This document shows positions 1 through 12,400 of a stretch of 64,000 nt of DNA, one piece after another. Origin of the DNA: Heliopora coerulea (taxonomy: Eukaryota; Cnidaria; Anthozoa; Scleralcyonacea; Helioporidae). The notes below the pieces were generated by a model that was not told the origin of the DNA, ran no database searches, and was given only the letters and a program-made list of their open reading frames with translations. The DNA is taken from positions 171,001-235,000 of the forward strand of contig JASJOG010000257.1 in assembly GCA_030142905.1 (NCBI GenBank), written 5' to 3'. The position numbers were made by a program, and so were the translations under genes. Positions within the stretch are counted from its first letter, which is position 1. Every line of letters starts with the position of its first letter.

Positions 1-252
1 ATATTTTCTCGTCTTTTTGGCGAGAGATTTAACTGTCAGTATTTTTGCTTGCATAATCTAACTGAAGAACAAGAAGAATTTCTCTGATATATCGACCTTT
101 CGTTTCGTTATTTTTGACAGATGTGTCTCCATATTAACTTTCAAACAATACTAAAAATGCACTGCTGTATTTCGTATATCAAAATGTCATTCAAAAGTGG
201 CCTTTGTAGGAATCGGTAGGGCGTGGTTTGTGTGGGCTTTTGCCACTGGGAA

Positions 253-292
253 TACTTAAAAAGGCAGTCATCTGTCAAAACCAGATCAATCT
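253..292 (+). promoter_or_regulatory. core promoter of the astacin-MAM gene
   Basis: A TATA-like box (TACTTAAAAAGG, 253-264) lies about 33 bases upstream of an initiator match (TCAATCT, A at 288). A start there would give a 5' leader of roughly 28 nt before the ATG at 316. That ATG has A at -3 and G at +4, a good Kozak context. The spacing is right for a TATA/Inr promoter, but the start site is inferred. Confidence 0.5.
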
Positions 293-315
293 AAGCAAAG
301 CGTTCATTGTTGAAC

Positions 316-415
316 ATGGAGGCCAAGAAAACTCTGCTAATTCTTGTTCTTTTCGTTTCCCTATGTGATGAAACACAGGAAAGCCCAATGAACGGATTTC
401 TAATCCGAGATGTTG
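316..415 (+). CDS. exon 1: signal peptide
   Basis: Codons 1-33 plus one base. MEAKK is followed by a hydrophobic core ([12 protein letters not shown]), as in a signal peptide, with cleavage expected near residues 17-21. The donor is GTATGT at 416. The next exon is 5.8 kb away. Confidence 0.8.
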
Positions 416-3400
416 GTATGTATTTTATTATCTTTTTTCAGTGACTCATTCTGATATTTGGAATGCACTGTGATTACAAACCCCATTTTTGTGCACTTCT
501 TCATACTTTACAATAATTTTGTCCTTATCCGAATGTTTACACGTCACATAGCTTAAAGTCTATCTAGCTGATCATAAGCCGTACTTTTTCACTGTTCATG
601 GACGCAACGAGTGCTTTATAATGAATTCATGCAGCCAAACAGTCATCTGCTTTCACGTTTAAGCGAAACTTTCTGTGTACAGGCAAATTTAGAGGATACG
701 ATTATCGCATATGGTTATTCGTCCAGATGCAATTTCCGTCTGAAGGGAAGAATTACTGGTTACAGTTATTTCGTAAATTTTGCCATGCGTCCGTAAGACT
801 TCGTAAGTGGCTCGTATATCAAGACGAACAATTGCATGCTACGATTGTCTCGTTTAAAATGAACGAGTGAATTAGCTTAAGGGCTGAAAAACACTGTGCA
901 GTCGGTGTGGTCGCGCGACCACGGCGACCTGTTGAGTGTGCGCACTGGTCACGCGACTAATGAAAACACATTGACCTCGACCTTATGAGCGCGACTAAAC
1001 CAAAATGGCTGCGATACAACGAACATGAGTTGTTGCAATAGCAACAATAATTACAAAAGCGACGGAACCGCCGCGGCGCTTTTTTTCATTGCTGCGTTTT
1101 ATATTTTTTTTCAGTTGTTGAAGCACTCACTGATTTTTCTTCGTGTTACTGCTTTTGTGAGTCATCGGTGATTTTTTAAAACCTCCCACCGCTAGTCATT
1201 GATTTTCCTTACCGCTTTTGTGAGTCATTGTCCGTTTTGTTAAGCAAATTGAACTGTGCTGTTTATTGACTAGAATGTTTCAGTTATAACTTATTATCTG
1301 ATATCAAATGCTTAACCTGTCAGACAATGCATGTTGTTATCTCTTGCATTAAATCATTAAAATAAACCAGACCTCGCTGTTGTAATGCTGTTATATTTGT
1401 TAGCTAGGCCTCGTGCTACTGGCCGCGGCACATAAGAACTGTTTCCGTAACCTCTCAATTAGTGAACATGAGAACAGCGAGCGAAACAAGGAAGGAAGTA
1501 AAAGGTGGTGCGTTTGTCAGATCAACAGACAAAGAACAGGGCGATTTTTCTCAGCTCTTCATTTCATATTGTATTTCTTGTCCGTAGCATAGTTAAGCCA
1601 TTTTAGTTCGGGGGCTGTCCAGCTTAATTTGACCGAATATTGTATCCTTTAACAAATTGCCCGAATTTAATTTGTCGCGCATTCAGGCCATGTATGGTGC
1701 AGCCTCGCTCTTTCAGCCTAATTCGTAAATTAAATATAAACCAGCAATCAAGAGGGATTTTGTCCTACCTTACCAAACCAAATTTTGCCCGAATTATTAT
1801 CTAGCTTCGCCTGAATTTTCTGTTTTTTGACAAACTAAGTAGAGGTGTCACACCCGCGCCATAAACTACGCCCCTGTATTTCTGTGCATATTGTATTTTT
1901 ATAATATATTAAAAATCATTAATAATTCATGAGGAAAGTACAAAGGAAAATCATAACCATGTCGTGTCTTTATATGTGATAAAAAGACGCCCACTTTTCT
2001 CTTCCAATTTTCTCGGCTTTGAAAACACAAATCTTAAAACTTTCTTCGCGAATTTGCGTATTAAGGGGTTTGTTTTTTAAGCCGTTCAAAAAACTCACAG
2101 TACGTGCTTTATCGGATCAAAAACACTTGGCTATCGCCTCGCGTCTTATATCCGATAAAGCAATCCTGCTCGGTTTTTAAACATTACTTAGCAATAATTT
2201 AATTTGTATATATCTGCATTGTACGGGTTGTAGGAAGAGCACATTTTAAGTGATCGTGACTCCGTGCTTAAATAAAGATTTTAATGATTTTTAATAAGAA
2301 AAGTTTAGTTCGAGAATTGCGAGGGGATGAATAACAATTTTATCTTTACTTTCGAATGACTTTCCGAATTTTTCATGGGTTGTTGCAATTAGTCGGTCCT
2401 TCGTTGAGAAGAAAAGTCACTCAGTTTCTATTTCGCTCTCTGATTCTATTCCACGCGTGGTACAAGTGCAGTTTAGCGGATGCACCTGGCCGCTGATCTT
2501 TTCAGTCGGCTCAACAGCAAATATTATGAACTTTCCACGGGAAATTAAAATGCAGCCGTGACCACATTCGAACATGAAATGGTCTTATTCAACGAAGATA
2601 TCACTCAATTCACCAAAAATAAAGAAACTTTACAGTACTATTCTACAACCAATTCTAACCCTAACCCTAATCCTAACCCTAATTCTAACCCTAACCCTTA
2701 CTAAATACATGTCAATATAATATTTTTAATAAACTCATTTTTCCTTGGGTTGTGTCTCCTAAAATGTTCCCACCAAATCTCACTTTACTTGGCTATTGAA
2801 TCGGCAATATACTGGTCAACATCCTGGTACGTCCGCTGAACTGCACTCTAGCCCCACGCGTTAAGCTTGGCTCATTCGTTTTCATAATTTTTGTCCTTCA
2901 GGTCGTGTAATATTGTATAATTTCTAGACAAGTTTATGTAAGAGTTCAAGCCGACGTTCGAGGGCTTTAACTAACTTATTTCATGATAAGATGCATTTTC
3001 TAACAAAAGGATTTCATTTGGGACAACATGTTTTTGACATGTGAATGTATAAACATTGGACTGAAATAAAATGGTTGATTGGCATTTAACAAAAGGTTAA
3101 TGTATTTCCTAAAAGGATTTTACAAGTAGTGATTTTTAATATCAATGCAGTTTTTTTACTGGAGGGCGTCTTACAAGTGATCAGAGTTATTTGTATTTGG
3201 TCGAGTCGCAAGTAAGTAGGCTATGAATTAAAAAGTTTATCACGTCATGTTTTCGGACCCAAATATTCGCTCTGAATTTCTTTGAAATGAAAGAACTTTT
3301 TGCTGATATTGCAAACGACGAATCAATTAAAGAAAGGAAAAGATGACAATTTGTCAATAAAGAATTTCAAAGATGAGAGAAACATTTCATTTGTGACGGA

Positions 3401-6400
3401 CGAAGAGCTGGAGAAATGGAAGGCGTTGAGGATTACTGCAAATACTAAGATCATGTCTGCTTGGGGAGTTCGTTGTTGGGCTGAATTGGCAGGCGTATGT
3501 AATGTGAAATCTAAATCCGTTAAAGAATAGTTTACCGATCGATATGGGAAGAAGCGCTTTCAGTGAGATTAAGAAATCTTATCAAACTTATAATATTAAG
3601 AGGAAATTCCCGTTGTTTTTGAGAAGTGTACATTTTTGGTTTCGAAGGATTTTCACGTATTTTCAGAAGGAAAATGTCGAAGTTGTTAGAGTTGGTGTAT
3701 GTAACGTTAAAATCTTAAATTGTGTGCAGAGGAATTATACATTTAGTCAAAGTAAGTTTAGTAAATTAAATAAGGTTTCGAATTATAAATTCAAGGGATG
3801 TATATGATTTCCTAGGGATGTATACATATACATCCCTGGGAAGCTCAGCATACATCCCTTGAATTTATAATACAACATTATACTTAATTCATCAGCCCCA
3901 TTGTTCCCTGCTGAATATCAAATTCCCTCCCCGGGCTATCAGTCACTCGATTGTTTGACGAGTATGTAAGCTAAATAAAGGATCATGAATAACAAAGAAA
4001 ATGCCGTCAGTTATTAAATAATAACCATTTGCCTCCAACTGCGCCTATGAGCGCGAGTTAATGAATGCAGATTCGATGCATGAATAAATTTCAAAAAGGA
4101 TTTTGAATAGATTGAATAATTTATAATTTCTTTTAAAAAGCTCAGGAGTGAAAGGGTTAAAGCATCCCCAAAACACACCATTATGCTGTTTGCTCTCGAA
4201 TATGAACGCGCTGTTTCGAGCAAATTAGCCGAACCTCAGCCAATGAGCCTGAAGCGACTGAAACGACCAAGCCCAAAAGTCCAACATGTCAAACTATCAA
4301 AGCGACCAAGGGACTAAGAGGGCTGATTTCATGGGAAAATTTCTGCCCGGCAGGCCGTTCCCGATGAAAAAATGAAAAAAGTCCCGATTACATGAAATAT
4401 CTTAACCCGGGCAGAAACTGAAACTGGAAGTGAACCCAGGTAGGAATTTGTCGGTAGGCTATGTTGTTTTGGCAATTTGCATCTTCCCACGTCTGTCAAC
4501 ATCTTTTCGACCCGAGTTAAAATTTTTTCGCGCGATTACGTGGGATTTTTCTGCCTGGGTAGCTCAAACCTGGCTGAAACTTTCTTCATGTAACTGCGGG
4601 CTCCGTTTTTCAAGTATTTTATCGGAATGCCGGGCTGAAATTCTCCATGAAATCAACCCTTAACATGGCAACCCGCTCAAAGCAGTCGCTCTGGTCGCTC
4701 GATCACGGCGACTGCACAATGTGTTTCAGCCTTAATATTGATTAAAATCCCAACGACATTACGGGATTTTTTTTTAATTCCCCTATCCGACGGTGCAAAG
4801 TGCCATTATTTAGACTGAAGAATCCCGGGCGAGGGGTGAAACTCGGTGGCAGGGAATTTCTGTGCATACGCGCTTTAAAACATGAACTCTGGCCGAGAAG
4901 AGTAGGGATAGGTTTGTATAATTATACACACCACGTCCCTCAACCTGAGATCTTTGGAAGTTGCTATGGGTTTAAAAATGCTAACACGTCAAAAGGTGGT
5001 TAGTAACTGGAGCACATTTTTAAATACTTTTAGGTAGAGTTCTTGTTAGTTAAAACTTGACGTATATAAGCGTGCATAAACTATTTTTTATACTGTTAAG
5101 CCCCTTGAACAATGAATACTGCGTTTTGGGTTTCGACACTTAGGAATCGATATTAGGGAGTTTAAGCAAACACTACGGCAATGTCTGTGCGGACGTATTC
5201 TTACAATAGAAATAGCCATTCAAAACAAAAGAACTGAATAACTTGTAGTCCCTGGTGTATTTTCAACACCGTTCCACTTCTACACAGTGCGTAGTCGAGA
5301 ACATTTCCACGGTTCCACGACCTCGTTGACATAATATATAGAACATTTCAGATCTTATAAATGTAAACATATTGACCAGAGGTGCTGAGAAGAGTTTCAG
5401 AGACGTAACCAACATTCACAATTCATTACAACGTTAGTAGAATGTTATTCTATTCCACTGCGTAAGTTAAGCTACTTTGTGAAATGCTGTCGCCGTACTA
5501 GCTTGCTTAAACTCCCCATTATTTGGATGCGACAACTTTGGGTGAAGCAACTACCTGAAATATACGAAAAGAAACTTCGACGTTTCGAGAGAAGGCCCTT
5601 CATCGGGCCGACGAAGGGCCTTTGCTCGAAACGTCGAAGTTTCTTTTCGTATATTTCAGGTAGATGCTTCACCCAAAGTTATCGCATCCTGTTATCCTCG
5701 ACTACCTGCACTGGCACCCATTGCTCAAGATTTTATCCCCGTTATTTGGCCTGGGCTCACCAATAAGACATTTTATCGACAAGCATTTAATCGATAGCTC
5801 GATTCAGCAACGAAATGTTGGTCCAGAACCCTTTTCATTTGCAAGTGAAGATTTGGTTGCGGGTGAATGCATGTACTTGTTCACTGGATTGGTTTAGATT
5901 AGATATGTTTTAGACTAGATCAGATTCGTTGAGAACAGAGCAGTTGTTTGAAAGGAGGACTCATTTCGTTTATGGAGCGGAAGGACAACGCATGCATTTG
6001 TCTGACTAAGAGTTTTAAAACAGTTTAAGAAAAGAGCGAGCCAACGAGCCAACTTCTTTGAAGCGAAAGGACAACCTATGCTATAGTCTGACAAAGAGAT
6101 TTCAAAAAGCTCTAGTAAACTAAAAGAGCCAGGCAATCAAGGGACTTTATATGTAGGAAATTTTAGCTGAAATTGTTATCGGCCAACCAACTCATTTTAT
6201 CTTTGTCTGCTTTCAGATTTTGAGAACAACGACAGGTACAGCGATGGCTTAGGTGAAATGAAGGTCGTTAACACGAATGAAAGTACGTTCCTCAAATAGA
6301 ATATCTGTATTTTTCTGTTGAGTTTATAGACAATAGTGTTTGACCAGGAACTAAAATACTCGTACAATCCATGATGAAGAACATTCGAGATTCGATTGGC

Positions 6401-9400
6401 GAATAATTTGTCGTACGACGTGCTTACCAGTAATATATCGACAAATAAGGTGACGATTTGCACCTTTTTCACCCTTGCTGAAGTAAAAGGCGATTTTCAA
6501 TAATATTATCTAACACTCATTAACAATACGTGAGCAAAACACAAAGGAAGTCAGTACCGAGACGTAGTTTCGTACCTGATTTTAATTAGTATAGAATTTC
6601 GTCAATTTTAAACCCGATTTTCTCTTTAAATACGGATTCGTTTGACATGTAGTACTCTACACTCGAAAGTCGTGTTTCATGAGATATCCAAACACCTCGA
6701 AATTGTTTAAAAAAAAAACTCGGCTATCGCCTCGTTTCTCAACCCACTTCTTGGTATTTGTTTGTTTCAATGGCTTTTATAAAAATACTATGCTGGGCTT
6801 TCATATTTATACTCCGATGAGTACAAGTGGTTTATTACTTGAAAAACGTTATATGACTACCGTTTGCGGGCCTGTCACTTTATTCATATCATTTTAAATC
6901 AGTTATTTGCGTATACCACTGCTGTAGCTTTATCTGTATTTATTGATAAATGTAAGTCAAATTTATTTCCTTACGAAAATTTCACGTTATTTCGCATGTG
7001 AAAAACATATGGAATTGGAACATTTTCGCTTATAAAATTTTCATTTCACATATGAAATGGGAACATTTTTACATATGAAGTACCTAAACCAAATGTGAAA
7101 GGAACTGGTTCAATATTCCACATATAAAATCTTTGGATATGAAATGTCTATTCTACGCATGAAAAGGAAGATTCCCGTACGAAAATTAATTTCACAAATA
7201 AAATTTTCATTTTACTTATGGAATTGGAACAATTCACTTATGAAATATTATTTTCACATGTTAAGTTGAATGTTAAATTTTCGTAAAGGGACAGCGAGTA
7301 CATTCTCTCATTTCCTTTTTTGCATTAGACTTGGTTCCCTCCCAGCATGCGTATTTATATTGTCTGTGCAACGAATAGTACATTGGGCTCGAAGATATAG
7401 GTTTGGTTCTTTCATGTAGGGTATATCTCTCTCGTTCGTTCCGCTCACTCAAGAGATATCGTTCTTAATTTCCAGTCAGTGGCGTGAGTGAGAGAGGGCC
7501 TGAGGGACCTGTGCCCCCCAAATTTTATTGAACTGTTATAATTATCGCCTGAAATATCACACAGACACCTTAGACTGCATCGATTCAGTATCTACATGGG
7601 GACGTGATGTTCAAAATTTAACCAGTAGGTTTACTCACCGGGCCAAAATTCGCTTTAGCCGTGTTTTCAGGAGTTCTTCCCAAGAATCTAGGTCTAGCCA
7701 CGTTACTGTTGCCAATCAAGCATTATAGCCATATCTTGAATGATAGATAAACGTTCGTCAAGCTCTTGCTTCAGAAAAACGATTTCTGAGCCCCAGACAG
7801 GAATCGAACCCGCAACCTTCTGATGACCGGTGAGACGCTCTAACCATTGAGCTACCAAGACTCAGATGGCGAGTTAAGGTGCAAGTTCGACGAATGTGCG
7901 GCCTAAGGAGCAGCCATCATATGTTAATAACGTTATTGATGTGATATAACATTATGTATATAACATATGTGGCTGCCGCTTAGGTCGCACATGTGTCCAA
8001 CTTGCACCTTTGCTCGCCATCTGACTCTTTGGTAGCTCAATGCTTAGAGCCTCTCACCAGTCATCAGAAGGTTGCAGGTTCGATTCCCGTCTGGGGCTCA
8101 GAAATCGTCTTGCTGAGGTAAAAGCTTGACGAACGTTCACCTGTCATTCATTCACGAAGAGAAATTCAGATAGATGAATGATCTTCAAGCTCTGTACTCA
8201 GAAAATGATTTCTGAGCCCCAGACGGGGATCGAACCCGCAACCTTCTGATGACCGGTGAGAAGACCATATTTAAGTTGCTCTTAAAATGCAGAAAATGCC
8301 ATTTCAGAGACCTAAGAATTGAAAACGTCCTGTGGGCAAAGTCTCCGCTCCTAGAAGGCCTGCGCTTCACGCCCGGCTGTCATCCCCGGTAAATTCATGG
8401 CTATATGCCTGTGCCCATCCAAAAGCAATGGGCTGGCTACGCCAGTGAATTATACGGGTTATTATCGAAAATCATCTATCATTCAAGATATCTCCAGGCT
8501 AGCTCCCACATTTCCAACATATATATATCGCATAGCCATATTTTCTTTTTACTGTATTTATCCTATGCTTTTTTATTTTGATCTTTAGATTCGAATGACG
8601 GTGATGATGACGTTGACAACGCCGAGAGTGACAGTTTCAATGAAGGCGACAAAAGTACGAAAGATTTGCCACCGCTGATTTAATTACTCATAATCTGACT
8701 TCTACTTTGATTACGAGTTTTGAGTGATTACCGTTAGTAACTGATTGAAACTTGAGGGGTTTTTTTTAAGTGAGGATAAGACATGATAGAAACGACAGTG
8801 GGTTACTGATAAAATATTCAAAGCTTTTGATTTATAATTCTAATTATAATGTCATGAACAACTATTTTTTCAGGTCCTGCCGTGACCAATGAAAGTGACG
8901 ATGTCTGGGACGACCTCATTGATGATTTCAGCGAAGACGAGAAGGATAATGAGGAAGAAGGTTTGTTCTGAATCTGAAACTTATTGTTATTAGCTCCCTA
9001 TTGTCAAGAACCCAAAACTGAAGATTTTTGTGAAACCTGAAGATTTTTTAAGTTTCAGCAATTTCAGGGAAAAATTTCATGATTAACAAAACCGTTGCAG
9101 CCTGGTCGCATGACGTGAGGAAGGTTAATAATTGGCCTAACTCAGCTTGCCTTGGGCAAAGTTTAAAGCTTCGACCACACTGCGCAATGATCACGATAAA
9201 AAAAATCATTCGCCTATAAAATGTCTCTTAGCGGTCACACTACATCGATAACGATAAAATTATCGTTGAACGACAACGGTTTTAAAATCGCCCACCTGAA
9301 CGATTTTTTTTGGGCCGCACGATAACGATAGGTTTTTAGCCAATCAAAACTCTGGTTTGAAACATGTTCAGAACACGTTTCTTTCCTGACGAAGGGCCTT

Positions 9401-12400
9401 TGGTCGAAACGGTGATATTCTTTGAGATCAGTTACAGCTGTTATCAACCTTTTAACTTTTTACCTTAGTTATCACTGTCTACGTAGTAATCTACTGTTAT
9501 ATCAATTATGGCAGTTATCAACCTTTTAACTTTTTACTTTATTTATCACTGTCTGCGTAGTAATCTACTGTTATATCAATTATGGCAGTTATCAACCTTT
9601 TAACTTTTTACCTTATTTATCACTGTCTACGTAGTAATCTACTGTTATATCAATTATGGCAGTTATCAACCTTTTAACTTTTTACCTCATTTATCACTGT
9701 CTACGTAGTAATCTACTGTTATATCAATTATGGCAGTTATCAACCTTTTAACTTTTTACCTTATTTATCACTGTCTACGTAGTAATCTACTGTTATATCA
9801 ATTATGGCAGTTATCAACCTTTTAACTTTTTACCTTACTTATCACTGTCTACGTAGTAATCTACTGTTATATCAATTACGGCAGTTATCAACCTTTTAAC
9901 TTTTTACTTTATTTATCACTGTCTACGCAGTATTCTATTCTTATATACTTAAGAATTATCCTGTATTTTCTATTAGTTTCAATACCAAGTTATTTCGAAG
10001 GGGAAGTAAAATTTTCAGAGACAAAGTTACTCCGTATACCCAGAATATGACTTCTGGGTGTTCGTACAAAGCTTTCATTTAATAAATTATTAGGTCTATG
10101 TTTTTAACAAATCAATTGTTGGTTATCGTTTTAGATTCAGACGTAAATGACAATCGTGACGACGTGAATCGCATCGAAAAAGATTACAAAGACGAAGACA
10201 TGGATTTTGGTAAGGGATACGGTTATTAGAGCTTTGGTTGTACCACTTTTTCCACGAACCAGTTTATTTTTTTTTTTCGGGGGAGGGTATTACTGTCGCT
10301 CAGTACGCATGTTGTCAAAAATCAAAAGTACGTCTTGAGTACTAGCTCTCACTTTAAAACTTATTATAAAACCGTATTTATACCAGTGAACTCGATTTCC
10401 ATATCTGGAATGCTAACTCCCAGTCATTTGGCCGAGCAAAAAGTGAAGCCAAGATGGCCGCCCATGGAGGTAATTTTTGTACGTCAGTTTCAGTCCTCTT
10501 CGCGGAAGGGGGGACTGTGTAGGGGACCAGAACTGACGTACAAAATTGCCGTCCATGGGCGGCCATCTTGGCTTCACATTTCATTGCCCAGTTAGCATTC
10601 CAGATAGAAGGATCGAGTTCACTGGTTTATACAGCCTGATGCAAACACGAGGAGAGGCTGGGAGAACTCTCAAGCGACTGTGTAGACCTCGACCTTCAGT
10701 CTCGGGCGTACACAGCAGCTTTCAAGGTCAGCCAAACTCCTCGTGTTTGCACCCGGCTATATGAACACGACAAAACTGTTTTTATTTCTTAAATAGTGTA
10801 CACTTTGATTCGAGAATGAGGTGTGAACATCGAATCGATAGTTTCTAGGGTTATGTTGTGGGCAGGGGGGAACTTAGAAACTCGTGACTTCCGCGTTCTA
10901 AAATTACTTGCGATAACCCCGTGTCAACTTGAAAAGTTGAATAGAGCGGGATTTGAACTCGCATCTTCGGGTTTGCCGGACCACTGCTCTACCAATTGCA
11001 CTATCGCGTCAATTGGGAACAGTATGCTCGTTTTATCCAATTTAAGTGCACGAGAGATTCTCGCGACAACTTAGTGCTAGATAACCGTGACGATGTGCAG
11101 TGTTTCGACTCTATGTCATTCAATTTTTTCTGATTCTGAAATATAGTCGAAACACTGTACATCCTCACGGATATCGAGTGTTAAGTTGTCGCGACAATCT
11201 CTCACGCCCTTAAATTGGATAAAACGAGCATACTGTTCCAGTTGACTTGATAGCTCAATTGGTAGAGCAGTGGTCCGGTAACCTGAAGATACGAGTTCGA
11301 ATCTCGTTCTAGTCAACTTTTCTAGTCGACTTCTAGTTGACTTTAACAGTGTAGGTCAATTCCTGAAATATTCTGTTCACAGTACCCTGAGGATGATTCT
11401 GAAATAACCCCGTGTTGTGGGTCACTTTTTGTTTCAACACTGCTGGACGTCATCTATGCATCAGTGACTGAAGACATAGAATAAAATCTAGAGGATAAAA
11501 CAAATACCGAAAAATTATAATTTTATACTTGTTCGATTCGAAAACGACTTTGTAATTAAGTCGAGATATTACCGTAATCACGTCCACGTCTTGTTATCAA
11601 CTCAAGTCTTGGGTTCTCAAGATGTCAGTATTTTTCGGAATTTGTTTTATCCTCTGTTTTATGAAATTTTCTGCTAGCACTGGATTTTAGAGTGGAATTT
11701 GTCACTTTTAACATACAGTGCTTTGAATATAGTGAGCTATGGAGTTCAACTTGTTTGGTAGAGTTGATCAAGGCAAGAGAAGTACAGTACTTTCGAAGTT
11801 TGTTTGAAATAATACCTGCGTTCCTAGTCCTGAAAGCAGTCTTTGATTTCATCGATCAGTCCTATCGAAAAATATCAAATTCCCGTTTTTATAAATCCGA
11901 TTTCTTTTTTTCATGTGTTGAAAAAAATGTGATGTAGAGGTAACAAAATCTTTGACACACCTACTCTTTTTCAAGAGGACTCCATCAGAATAAAAATGCC
12001 CCAGCCCTCCCCAAGCTGGGACAGGATATAGATTCAGACGTAGACATCGATATAGACGTAGACCTAGACGTAGAAGTAGACGTAAGCCTAGACGTATACG
12101 TACACGTACACGTAGATATAGACATAATCGTAGACGTAGACAGATCACCCGTGCGGTGGCCGGGTTTAGAATAGCACCGAGGTATCCCTGCCTGTCGTAA
12201 GAGGCGACTAAAAGGGTTGGCGTCAGGAAGGACATCCGGCCGTAAAAACCTCAGTCCCAAATATGAAGGTTTCTGATCGGAAAAATACTTATGCTACGGC
12301 GTACACGGTAATCGACGCTCAGGGACAAACCCCGAACCCTGTGAAAAGTAAGCAAGGGGTAACGCAGCAACCAAAACTGGAAAAAACGGTTAAAGAAGCA

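Larger units (their letters stand above)
881..4731. mobile_element. TTAA-flanked element with about 50-bp terminal inverted repeats
   Basis: The left end (881-930, GGGCTGAAAAACACTGTGCA onward) is the imperfect reverse complement of the right end (about 4683-4731, finishing GTGTTTCAGCC). Both ends are bordered by TTAA (877-880 and 4732-4735). TTAA duplication is the signature of piggyBac-type insertion, but no transposase is visible inside, so the superfamily is only suggested. The interior holds two smaller elements (1908-2187, 2457-2856), a foldback (3779-3875) and a possible coding scrap (3330-3530). Two related short elements sitting 3.8 kb apart is the alternative reading. Confidence 0.45.

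Noticed and set aside
2650..2698. true telomere
   Set aside because: Only a few degenerate units, flanked by unique sequence and enclosed by inverted repeats.
7793..7862. tRNA gene (box A and box B present)
   Set aside because: The anticodon arm does not pair, U33 is not in place, and the block is repeated in several SINE-like contexts. Treated as a SINE head, as are the similar blocks at 8028, 10945, 11245, 20365, 36416 and 44830.
9437..9945. CRISPR-like array
   Set aside because: The units are contiguous 74-bp tandem repeats without unique spacers, in an animal intron.
11849..12260. minus-strand frames of 128 and 91 codons
   Set aside because: They are Leu/Arg or Thr/Ser strings read from the GTAGAC array and the LINE 5' leader.
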